16,107 bases of DNA from Phytophthora quininea (lineage: Eukaryota > Oomycota > Peronosporomycetes > Peronosporales > Peronosporaceae): contig JAAVTG010000176.1 of the NCBI GenBank assembly GCA_011947345.1, positions 1 to 16,107 of the forward strand, in the 5' to 3' direction. The notes under the pieces are model-generated. The model was not told where the DNA came from, did not search any database, and was given only the letters and a program-made list of their open reading frames with translations. Below are positions 1-7,502 of this stretch, piece by piece. The number at the start of each line of letters is the position of its first letter. Positions within the stretch are counted from its first letter, which is position 1. Position numbers and translations under genes: made by a program.

Positions 1-8
1 TTCCTTAC

Positions 9-623
9 CTGCTTTACCTCCCTCACCGAGTGCTGTGGCGGCTCGTATGTGTGCACCGCCTTGAACTTTTGTTGTGCTTTGCCATCAATTCGTGCAAGTT
101 CTTCATGTCCTTGGATCTTTTGGGCTTGACCACTTTCACTTCCACCTTCGTCATCTTCACTTCTTCCTGTCTATTGCCTGCATCGACTCTCTCTTTCAGG
201 GGGATTCTTCCACTCAACTTGACTCTCTTGTGAGTCTTGGGAGGCTGCTGAGGCTCCTCGCTCTTCCGCTTATGCTGAAAAGGTTCATGGAGTTTCCTGC
301 TCTCTTTGAGGCTCGGGAACTTCTTCCTGCGCTGGTCCTGGAGCTCTTTGTTCCTGGCCTTAATAATATCTCTCCAGTCGCCACTAGGACGGCGGTTCTC
401 CTTGCCCAGACTCTGTCTCTGTTGTTTGTGTTTGTCCTTTTGCTCCAGTCTCTTGACTGTCTCTGCCAACTCCGCGCCAGGTCTGCACTTGACTTGCTGT
501 GCTGCGGATGCACCTGATCGAACCACGGGTCGTGTGCGCCTGCAGGAACAGGGAGGACGTCGCCGTCAAGTCCACGAACGTCTGCGGCGCGTCGAACTCG
601 AACAGCGGGTCCAAGCGGGGCAT
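9..623 (-). CDS. TPX2: TPX2-like spindle assembly factor, N-terminal exon (partial, leaves the left edge)
   Basis: The ATG at 623 opens a protein with FEFDAPQTFVDLTA close to its N-terminus, followed about 12 residues later by a DPWFDQ segment. This order, an F/Y-DAP-x-F-hydrophobic motif then a WF motif, is the Aurora-A-binding arrangement of TPX2, the Ran-regulated microtubule nucleator of mitotic spindles. The rest is Lys/Arg/Gln-rich, with a LEQKDKHKQQ helix, and ends with an L-x(2)-H-N-K-K-F-K-A-V type segment resembling the E-L-x-K-x-x-x-F-K-A-R block of TPX2 proteins. The frame changes three times: at the CC of 539-540, the CC of 477-478 and the T run of 67-70 (plus strand). One extra base at each gives 206 codons, ending in phase 0 at a splice donor GTAAGG (8-3). 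A second in-frame donor, GTAAAG, lies at 17-12. The Aurora-A-binding start is the best evidence; full-length homology cannot be checked because the rest lies outside the window. Confidence 0.58.
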
Positions 624-651
624 TTGCTAGATGATTTGTCAGAGGAGCGAC

Positions 652-663
652 TTTCGCGCCAAA
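652..663. promoter_or_regulatory. E2F/DP-type palindrome upstream of the TPX2-like gene
   Basis: The 12 bases read TTTGGCGCGAAA on the minus strand, an exact fit to the palindromic E2F consensus TTTSGCGCSAAA. The site sits 29 bp upstream of the ATG at 623. Immediately upstream on the minus strand lies AACCG (AACGG on the other strand), the core of Myb-type mitotic elements. The site is seen directly; that it drives cell-cycle expression in this organism is inference. Confidence 0.5.
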
Positions 664-768
664 ACGGTTTAAATCGGTATAGTGAATCCAAGTGAACAAA
701 TCAGGCGTGATCATTTTGATTAGTCTCATCTCGTCGCTACTGTAGCGGCCCGAATTCCCTCATACCTT

Positions 769-2378
769 TCATCCTCGCGGCTGCCATCGAGAGCTGCGGC
801 GGTGTTTGTCGGAAGGAGCTGGTTTGAAGCGGATGTCGACACCCCAGGAGCCTTCTTCGTGCGCGTATTCCCGCGAGTGGGATTGGTGGCGGTCGTACGA
901 CGAAGAACGGCGATACTGCGGAAGTTGCTCCCGAGGCGAGAGTGGTGGGGGTCAGGGGACGGAGAACGATGATAGTCGTGGTCCTTTGAGTGCGACCGGC
1001 GACGGGAAGTCGAGTGCGAAGCGTGACGCGATCGAGAGCGACTCAAGTCGGACGAGCGGCGGCGACGCGACCCAGAACGCGAACGGGAACTGGACGCGGA
1101 CCTCGAGCTGCTGCGGGCGCGGGAACGTGGCTTTCGCGAGTGTTCGCGCTTCGCTTCCACGATCTTTTGGCTCTCATGGTATTTATCAGGGTACTCACGG
1201 CTTTCAGAGTACTCGGCGTATTCGCGGTGGGCACGTTTGTCCACATAGTCGCGGCTGCTGTGGCGATACGAGCGAGGCTTCGGCGACCGGGAACGAGAGG
1301 GAGATCTAGAGTAAGACCTGGAGCGTGATCGCGACGACGAGCTCAGTAAGTGCGACGACGCGAACGACTTCCGCCGTGCCGGGACGATCGCGAGTGCGAG
1401 CGCGGTCGTTTCTCTTCGAAGTACTCCTCTGGGATCGGCTGCTCGTCAGGGTATCGACTGCTGCGACTCTCTCTCGTCGAGCGCGGCCTTTTGTCTTCGT
1501 AGTATCGTTCCTTGTCCTGCTGTTCCTCTGTCGAGTACCTAAGCTGCTTCTCACGAGACCTCGCTCGTTTCTCTTCATAGTATCGTTCGTCTTCCTCTGG
1601 GTAGCGGGATCGACTACTCCGCGAAGGCCGTGGTTGGTCCTCTTCGTATGGACGCTCATAGCGAACGGCCTCCTCGTCTTTCATGCGACCATAGCCTGGA
1701 GAAGGCTTTGCTTTATGCCCATACGCTTGATCTTCTCTCGGGGACGGCTTGACTCCATATCCTCGGTCTTCTCTAGGAGATGGTTTGGGACGATGTCCAT
1801 ATCCTCTGTCTTCTTGGGTCCCCGCTCGATAACCTCCTTCATCCCGTTCCGGTTGCGAATCGCGGTAAACTCGACTTTCTCCATAGTAGCGGTCAGGCGC
1901 GTGATGTTCTGGGGCAGTTTGCGGTGCCGGAGGAGGAGGCTGCGGCGCCTTCGTAACGAGGTTTCCATTGTGGGGAAACCCTGGTGGTGGTGGTGGTGGA
2001 GGCCGTCCGTAGGGGCTGCCGATATTTGCTCCAAAGCGTTTAGCTGACGGAGGTGGAGGCGGGGTGGGAACCCGCCAGGACGCTGGACCGAAAAAGGCAT
2101 TCCTGGAGGTGGTGGTGGAGGAGGAGGAGGGACTGGGCCGCTGTGGGTTTGGTTCCATCGATGCGCAGGGGGCAATGGAGGCGGCTGATTGTACGGTGCC
2201 GCTGCTGGAGTGGTTGGAGCTTGTCTGTTCGAAGTCGCTGCAATAGCCTCTTCGTTTGTGGCGTGGCTATTTCGTCCAGGCCCAGCAGCTTCGCTGTCAG
2301 AAACCTCCATAGAACTCTCAGTCTTTGTCGGTCCTGCTTTTGCGACTCCGCACTATCGACCTTACTTTGCCCCTCCAT
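769..2378 (-). CDS. Proline-rich, arginine/serine-rich (RS-domain) protein, frame broken four times
   Basis: A low-complexity protein of about 537 residues. It begins with a Ser/Glu-rich acidic segment from the ATG at 2378. Two poly-proline blocks follow (9 and 7 consecutive Pro), then a Tyr/Glu/Arg region with repeated RYYEEKRxRS units and three PSPREDRGYG-like repeats. A long RS region (SRSRS, RRRSS, HSTSRRRSHSKDHDYHRSPSP) precedes a basic tail ending at the TGA of 769-771. RS domains are typical of splicing factors and speckle proteins; poly-Pro binds WW or SH3 partners, so a role in pre-mRNA processing is inferred. No RRM or other globular domain is visible. Frame changes occur at the TTT of 2324-2326, around 2061-2073, at 1341-1347 and at 929-938. 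One base each makes the length exactly 538 codons. It starts 89 bp after the kinase stop codon, on the same strand. I cannot name an orthologue. Confidence 0.72.
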
Positions 2379-2467
2379 CGGAGTCCCCTCTGCGCTAAAT
2401 CCATGGGCAGTCTCACTTGACCCGTGAACAGAGCCGTTGGACGTCAGTCGTCGGACATTCTTAATTT

Positions 2468-4007
2468 CTAAAGACTGACGAACTTCGTAGTCACGTTCAC
2501 GGCGTTTACGAGCGCATCCGACCGCAGTTTCTGCTCTGATTGGCGGCGCTTTACGAAGCTCTGGATAGGCGGCGGTGCAAACACATTAGAGCGCGCGCGC
2601 AGTTTCTTCTCCATAGAATACACCACACCCTGCACTCGCATCCGCTCATCGAGCGACAAACCTTCGCTGGACCAAAAGGTGTTAAACCGCTTGGCTATCG
2701 CCAACATCATTTCCGGCGCCGCATCGCTGGTCATCAAGTTCTCAGCCTTTTCTGTCCACAGTAATGCGCGTTCGCGCTCCGACTCAATAGCGTCCCAGTC
2801 AATTGCAGACACAGACGCTGCAGCCTGGGAAGCTTTCTTCTCTTTCCGTTCCTCCTCGTCTCCACTGTCACTGTTGTCGGACATCAGTGAGCTCTCGCCA
2901 ACAGCCTGGAGCTGCTTGCGTACGAGCGCGTAGTCTGGGAAATCCTCATACTTCAGCGACTGCAGATAATCCATCATTTCCATCAGTTGGATAGCTCCTG
3001 GAAGACCTTCCACTAACAAACTGGGGTTCTTTTCCGTGTAGTGTTCTTTCAACGTAAGCACGGTTTCTCGGTTCTTTTGCTGCGCATCGGCAGCCCACGG
3101 AAGTTCTCCACGCAAAAGTCCATAACGAGGTAGAACCACGACCAAAGATCGTCCTTAGGGCCTAGCTCCTGTCGACGATGAGAGCTCAGCGACGCGTACA
3201 TGGACGTACCTCGAAACTCTGCCATAGAACGAGCTGGAAGCACTTTTCTATCCTCACCAAGGTGCTGTCTCGAGAGGCCAAAATCAATGATATAGTAGCG
3301 AGCAGTCTTTGCGGAATTGCGATCCGCTGTAGCGCTCAGTGCAAAGTTCGACGCCTTGATGTCGCGATGCACGTACCCATGGCGGTGGAAAGCCTCGATG
3401 CAGTCCAGCATCTCCAAACCTACTGCTACCGCCTTGGCCAGCGGTACGCCGTGGATAGAGTCAGGGGACATGCGCAGCATCGACATGCTGTCTCCTAGCA
3501 GCTCCATCACCAGCACAGTGCTATCTCCGTGTTTCCTGTAGACACCCATCCACAAATATTATAATGTTTATCCTCGTATAATAGACAATGAAGTATTTGT
3601 GCTTACCCGTGGTAGTAGTAGCGGCACACATAAGGGCAATCTTGCAGACTCTTTAGGATCAAACTCTCCCACTCCAGCACTGGCTTTAAGGAGCTAGGAG
3701 CCTCCACTTTCACGGCCACTTTATCTCGACTCTCAATAGAATACGCCGAGTAAATCTGGCTGAAAGTTCCCTGAAGAAAGAAAGAAAAATAAATAAAAGA
3801 TAAACAACACATAGATACTTGAACTTCTTCTGCTTTACCTCTCCGATCTTCTCTCCAATCTTCCATTTCTCGGCGATCACTTCTCCTGCCTAAAAACATA
3901 ATAAATAAAGAGTTTAGTACAAAGTATAAGAAATAAATCCTTCTCCCCTTACTTACCAGCAAAATGTTCTTGTTCATGGACTCCAGGGGCGACGACGCGG
4001 CGTGCAT
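2468..4007 (-). CDS. Tau-tubulin-kinase-like Ser/Thr kinase (CK1 superfamily), four exons
   Basis: Exons: 4007-3957, 3889-3839, 3770-3607 and 3535-2468, joined by GT-AG introns. The glycine loop IGEGTFSQIYS spans the exon 2/3 junction, with the ATP lysine at residue 55 (VAVKVE) and the probable alpha-C glutamate at 69. The catalytic loop HRDIKASN has Asp147 and the magnesium motif DFG has Asp173. The activation segment FRGTSMYASLSSHRRQELG then DDLWSWFY is the signature of TTBK/CK1 kinases (FRGTxRYASxxAHxxxEMGxxDDLWSLFY in animals). TTBKs phosphorylate tubulin-associated proteins. Ala150 replaces the Pro usual in HRDIKPSN. About 130 C-terminal residues beyond the kinase fold hold an acidic patch (DNSDSGDEEER) and helical sequence I do not recognise. 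A frame break at the A run of 3114-3117 separates the DFC and RGELPW segments of subdomain X; one base restores a 444-residue protein with the expected D-F-L-R-G-E-L-P-W. Confidence 0.88.
3536..3606 (-). other. Intron 3 of the TTBK-like kinase
   Basis: The intron has donor GTAAGC and acceptor GTCTACAG; it is 71 bp long and in phase 2. Splicing joins CRYYYHG to KHGDSTVLVMELLG, restoring kinase beta-4/beta-5. Confidence 0.85.
3771..3838 (-). other. Intron 2 of the TTBK-like kinase
   Basis: The intron has donor GTAAAG and acceptor TTCTTTCTTCAG with a pyrimidine tract; it is 68 bp long and in phase 0. It splits the glycine-rich loop between IGE and GTFSQIY, so splicing is required to make a P-loop. 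Confidence 0.88.
3890..3956 (-). other. Intron 1 of the TTBK-like kinase
   Basis: The intron has donor GTAAGT and acceptor TTTTTAG, is 67 bp long, AT-rich and lies in phase 0. It joins ...NILL to AGEVIAEKWKIG, giving the expected kinase N-terminal lobe. Confidence 0.85.
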
Positions 4008-4079
4008 CGTGTCCGCTTAGTCTCTCAGGTATATATTCAGGTCTCGTTGTCCCTTGTAGGCCTGGTATCCACGAATTGT

Positions 4080-5520
4080 AAGGGTTTGACTATAGGATAT
4101 CTCTCTTGGAAACTTGGGCCACCTAGACGCAACTACAGCCGCGCTCGGGACGATTCTTGGGTACGTACGGATGTGTGACTGAGATGGCTCTCTGCTGGTT
4201 GTCTGAGGGGCCTTTTGAGTGCCGTGGGGAAGCCGATGTCAACGCGACAGGAGGTCTGCGGCTGCAGTCCCGCCAAACACGTCAAATTCAATTTTTGTAC
4301 CAAATCGATTTTTTGTTCGATGGCTACAAAATGAAAATGGCTACAAAATATTCTGTATTGTAGGCCGCGAAAGTAGCAGTGTGGACAATGGGATGCTAGC
4401 AATTCGACTGGATGTGGATAATTGTAGGCTAAGAACGCTGCATGTTCTCGCGTTACCCGTTGGCAGCTCGCCACAGCTGGGATCTGGCCTGGTTGAAGTT
4501 CCCGGAACCGATCCCACTCTTGGGAGGTTCGACGACTTCAAAAGCTTTGAAATCTCATGCGAGCATGCAGCGGAGGCATGTTTCCGCGGCGCCCTCGGCA
4601 AGTCTGGAATTCTCGTTGGCTTCCAGGAATACAATCATCAGATTGCATCCGGCGTCCACGTTCGGGGACCCAATTTGCACACTGGCCACAGCCACACCAA
4701 CTCCGCATCGCTGTCAATCGCGTCGCTGTCGCTGTGCGGCATAGTGCCGAGAACCCCTGTGCCAACCCAGACAACACCCCAGACCCTGGCCATAGGTGTG
4801 GACCACACCGGGCCCGGACGTATCAGGACCGGGGCCAGTGATTTAGACCACACCAGGTCCGGACTTCAAGCTGTCCCGTCTCGCGGCTCCGGTCAGGATC
4901 CGCACTGGCTTCCCTCGCGGGCCATACTCAAGCCAAGTCAAATCAAGAGAATCCACTACGAGGCGACACTCTCCTTCCGGGATGGGACGAAGTGCCTCCC
5001 ATCCGGACCATACTGGGTCCCAGTCAAGTGCGACGAACCATAGTGTTCCCAAGTCAAGTCGATCAAGGTACTCACAGGAGGCCATGTTGGGACATCGTCG
5101 AAGGCGGCGAACTCGGTCGGACCCCGGATCGGGTCCATAGTGAAATTAAATATAGCTCGTAGGAATGTAACTCGTCCCGGCGAAGGCTGGGGTAACCAAT
5201 TCAATCTACCTTTTCAGGTGTTATCTTCGGTACGATCGACTAGGACAGGGTCACAAAGGCCGGAGCTGTGCTTGAGGCTATCCCGCAATCTTTTTGCCTA
5301 CATTCCCCAGGGAGCTAGGCATTTTATATTCGTGTGCTCGGAAGCGGTGTGGCCGACCCGGGTTTGCACATTTCATATTACTAGGACCATCGCCCTCAAA
5401 GTCTTCCGTCCAAAGAACAGTGTATATTGTGTGTCGTGTTCCCGGACCCGGACTCATAATTGCCGCCAGCAGCTCACTCGTACCAGGTCGAGACGTTCTT
5501 TGACCAACTTAGTGACCGGT
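4080..5520. other. About 1.4 kb without a supported gene; possible retroelement debris
   Basis: No ORF here carries a recognisable domain. The longest open frame (4219-5043, plus) has irregular composition and no motif, and I judge it a chance ORF. On the minus strand, short frames change within a few dozen codons. A 13-base direct repeat (ATGGCTACAAAAT) occurs twice between 4319 and 4349. I see no long terminal repeats, no clear primer-binding site and no pol motifs. Its right part (5138-4843, minus) is described separately. Confidence 0.4.
4843..5138 (-). pseudogene. Possible degraded gag-like fragment
   Basis: A minus-strand ATG at 5138 opens MDPIRGPTEFAAFDDVPTWPP and runs to a stop at 4956. 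An overlapping frame continues with ECRLVVDSLDLTWLEYGPRG. The two frames share a recurring pattern (LIDLTWEHYG and SLDLTWLEYG), so one ancestral coding sequence broken by frameshifts is plausible. An MDPxxGPxxF start and Trp-rich content are reminiscent of Ty3/gypsy gag proteins, but there is no zinc knuckle, protease or reverse transcriptase nearby. It could equally be non-coding. Confidence 0.2.
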
Positions 5521-5530
5521 CCCTGATCAA

Positions 5531-5705
5531 ACTGCAATGTCAGACTTAAAATCAGACTCAGTCGGTAACTTACTAACTTTATATAATATACAAGATTGTC
5601 TGTACGCAAGCTGTACTGTCAGGGCAGACTCAGTTCGGAGCTCACTAACTTCATATAATGTACAAGATTGTCTGTACACAAGCTGTAGTGTCAGTGCAGT
5701 TAGAG
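5531..5705. repeat. 72-bp tandem repeat, two main copies plus partial flanks
   Basis: A unit starting CAGACTCAG at 5553 recurs at 5625 (72 bp apart). Both copies contain a TATAATRTACAAGATTGTCT core followed by GTACRCAAGCTGTA. The copies differ at scattered positions, so the duplication is not recent. A truncated copy (TGCAATGTCAGAC) precedes and a fragment (GTCAGTGCAG) follows. The surroundings are AT-rich and apparently non-coding. Confidence 0.8.
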
Positions 5706-5731
5706 GTTTGACACACTTGAATACAATGTAG

Positions 5732-6087
5732 CTACTGTGAATGCAATACTTTCCCATAAATGAAATGTAGCTTTTTTCTGAATGGAAATAATTTTTCTGG
5801 GGACACAAGAGGCATCGGTGTGCTACTGGGGTGTCGCGCGGCGTTCGCTGTCCTGGCGGCAGCTCTTGAAAGTATACGCATCACACAAAAATGCACATCC
5901 GACTCGAGCGCCTCGTTCTGACGCTCGAGCCGTGTGAGGCTCGCCAACAGAAACTGGCTCGACCGATCAACCTCTCCGATTTGATTGCACGAATCCTCAG
6001 CTTCTGCGCGAGCGTCGCCGCGCTCTGGTTGTTTTCGTGGAGTTGCTCTCCGTATGTCAGGTCAGCAAGAGTGCACTTGCTGTTCAT
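5732..6087 (-). CDS. Doubtful small hypothetical ORF with coiled-coil potential
   Basis: A minus-strand frame from the ATG at 6087 gives a Gln/Leu/Arg-rich N-terminal half (LTYGEQLHENNQSAATLAQK). It passes, with one frame change near 5940-5944, into a heptad-like helix LTRLERQNEALESDV and a basic tail ending at 5732. With one added base the length is 119 codons. The LERQN-x-x-LESDV stretch resembles a leucine-zipper start, but no clean bZIP basic region precedes it. No homologous family is recognised. It could be a gene remnant or chance sequence in a gene-poor stretch. Confidence 0.22.
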
Positions 6088-6388
6088 GGACGCAAAGAAG
6101 AATGGCGAATTCTCGCAGCTATCATTAGGTTAACCATAAAGGAAAGCTTCAGAACATATAAGTTATGCCCAGAAAGGATATAAATGATGGTAGATTATTA
6201 TTTGATACGCCATGAAAAGTCGCTGAACGTATTATCTGTCAAGTCTCTTGTAGTAAGCGTTTCGTTTCGTTTTAATAATATGGGACCCCCCTCTTATATT
6301 TTTCTCCAGCGACAAATGTTGGTAATTATAAAATGAAGTCCAAAGATGGTACGTACCAAATGGACGGTACAGTAAAACATTTTGCACA

Positions 6389-6396
6389 TCACTCTC
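6389..6396 (+). promoter_or_regulatory. Candidate initiator of the sulfurtransferase gene
   Basis: TCACTCTC lies 10 bp upstream of the ATG at 6406, after a T-rich stretch. It fits the YCAYTYY core of oomycete initiators but lacks the flanking CAWTTT element, so the match is weak. The upstream 270 bp are AT-rich and hold nothing else I can support. Confidence 0.25.
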
Positions 6397-6405
6397 TGAC
6401 CTGCC

Positions 6406-7352
6406 ATGCTGTCATCGCTGCGTCTCCGCTCGCCATTGCTGCGCTCTGCGGTACTTTTCCGCTCCAGTCTCGCGTCCTCCCGCTCTGTGTCTGCCCTGGT
6501 GGACTCTAGTTTCATCCGCCAGGCTCAAGACAGCGGTGAGCCCAAGATCTTGCTACTGGACTGCAACCACCCCGTGTCCTTCCAACGTGGCCACGTGCCT
6601 AATGCAGTTCCGTTGTCTCTGGCTGCCTCCATGCTCAAGGACCCAACGCCCAACGCCACTGGTGTCGTGTCCATCCAGCAGTTCCAGACGGTGGTGCAGT
6701 CTTTGAACGTTCCCGAGGACGTGACCGTCGTCTTCTACGACGACGAACTGAGTCTCAAATCCACACGACTGTGGTGGGTCTTCCGCCATTTCGGCTTTCC
6801 CGCGGACCGTCTCAAGGTGCTGGATGGAGGACTGAAGCAGTGGGTTGCAGAGGGCAACGAGGTCGCTACAGGGGCATGGGAAGAGAGCGATCAAGAGAGC
6901 CTGAAGGTCTGGCAACAAGTGAAGGAGACCGAGGCCTTGGTGGGCTTTGAGGAGGTGCAGCAGGGCATCCAAGACCCAGACACGCAGTTTGTAGACGCTC
7001 GCTCCCCTGGAGAGTTCTGGGGGAAGATGCCAATGGCAACCAGCGCGCTGGACACGTCCCCGGAGCTGTGAACTTCAACTGGATGGAAGGAGTGGACTTT
7101 GCGCACAACGGCAAGTTCAAGACTAAGGGCGAGCTGGACCACGTGTTCACGACTGGATTCGGGATGGACAAGGAGAAGCCCGTGATCACGTATTGCCAGA
7201 GAGGCATCCGTGCCGCGCACACGGCGTTCTTGTTGGAGCAGGTGATGGGCTTCAAGAATGTCAAAATCTACGAAGACTCGATGCTGCAGTACCTGAACCG
7301 AGACGATACGGAAGTGGAGCTGCCGGACTTGCCGCAGAAAACTCGTCGCTAA
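6406..7352 (+). CDS. Mitochondrial two-domain sulfurtransferase (mercaptopyruvate/thiosulfate sulfurtransferase), one frame break
   Basis: The enzyme transfers sulfur from 3-mercaptopyruvate or thiosulfate to cyanide or thiols via a cysteine persulfide. The first 30 residues are rich in Arg, Ser and Leu with no acidic residue, a typical mitochondrial presequence. The first rhodanese domain holds CNHPVSFQRGHVPNAV and FYDDELSLKSTRLWWVFRHFGF with LDGGLKQWV, and is non-catalytic as usual. The second has VDARSPGEFWG, then GHVPGAVNFNWM, and the active loop CQRGIR with Cys264 (codon at 7194). The inter-domain layout and about 315 residues fit the family. The loop differs from the CGTGVT of animal and plant MSTs and the CRKGVT of TSTs, so substrate preference is open. 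The frame breaks after EFWGK near 7026; one missing G accounts for it and gives 316 codons. It is the only plus-strand gene here. Confidence 0.87.
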
Positions 7353-7502
7353 AGATCAGGCCGAGCAAATAGACAGGATCAGCGGATCACACTTGACTGT
7401 GACGACAACGGAAGGCAATTTTAACCGAACGGAAAGGATGGATTAAATGTTTTTACCATGAAGAAGGGCGCGAGATAGCTTGCTACGGCGAGGACGTTGC
7501 AC

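Noticed and set aside
806..1309. Plus-strand and minus-strand open frames over the RS region.
   Set aside because: These are shadows of the low-complexity RS gene; Ser/Arg codon repeats keep several frames open.
4027..4042. TATATA stretch upstream of the kinase ATG as a TATA box.
   Set aside because: It is only about 25 bp from the start codon, and oomycete promoters typically rely on an initiator; no further support.
4219..5043. A 274-codon plus-strand open frame.
   Set aside because: It shows no domain, has irregular composition, and overlaps minus-strand gag-like text; best explained as a chance ORF in GC-rich sequence.
5180..5200. A TGG-containing stretch on the minus strand as a retroelement primer-binding site.
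   Set aside because: It is not preceded by a CA-ending terminal repeat and I cannot match it to a tRNA 3' end.
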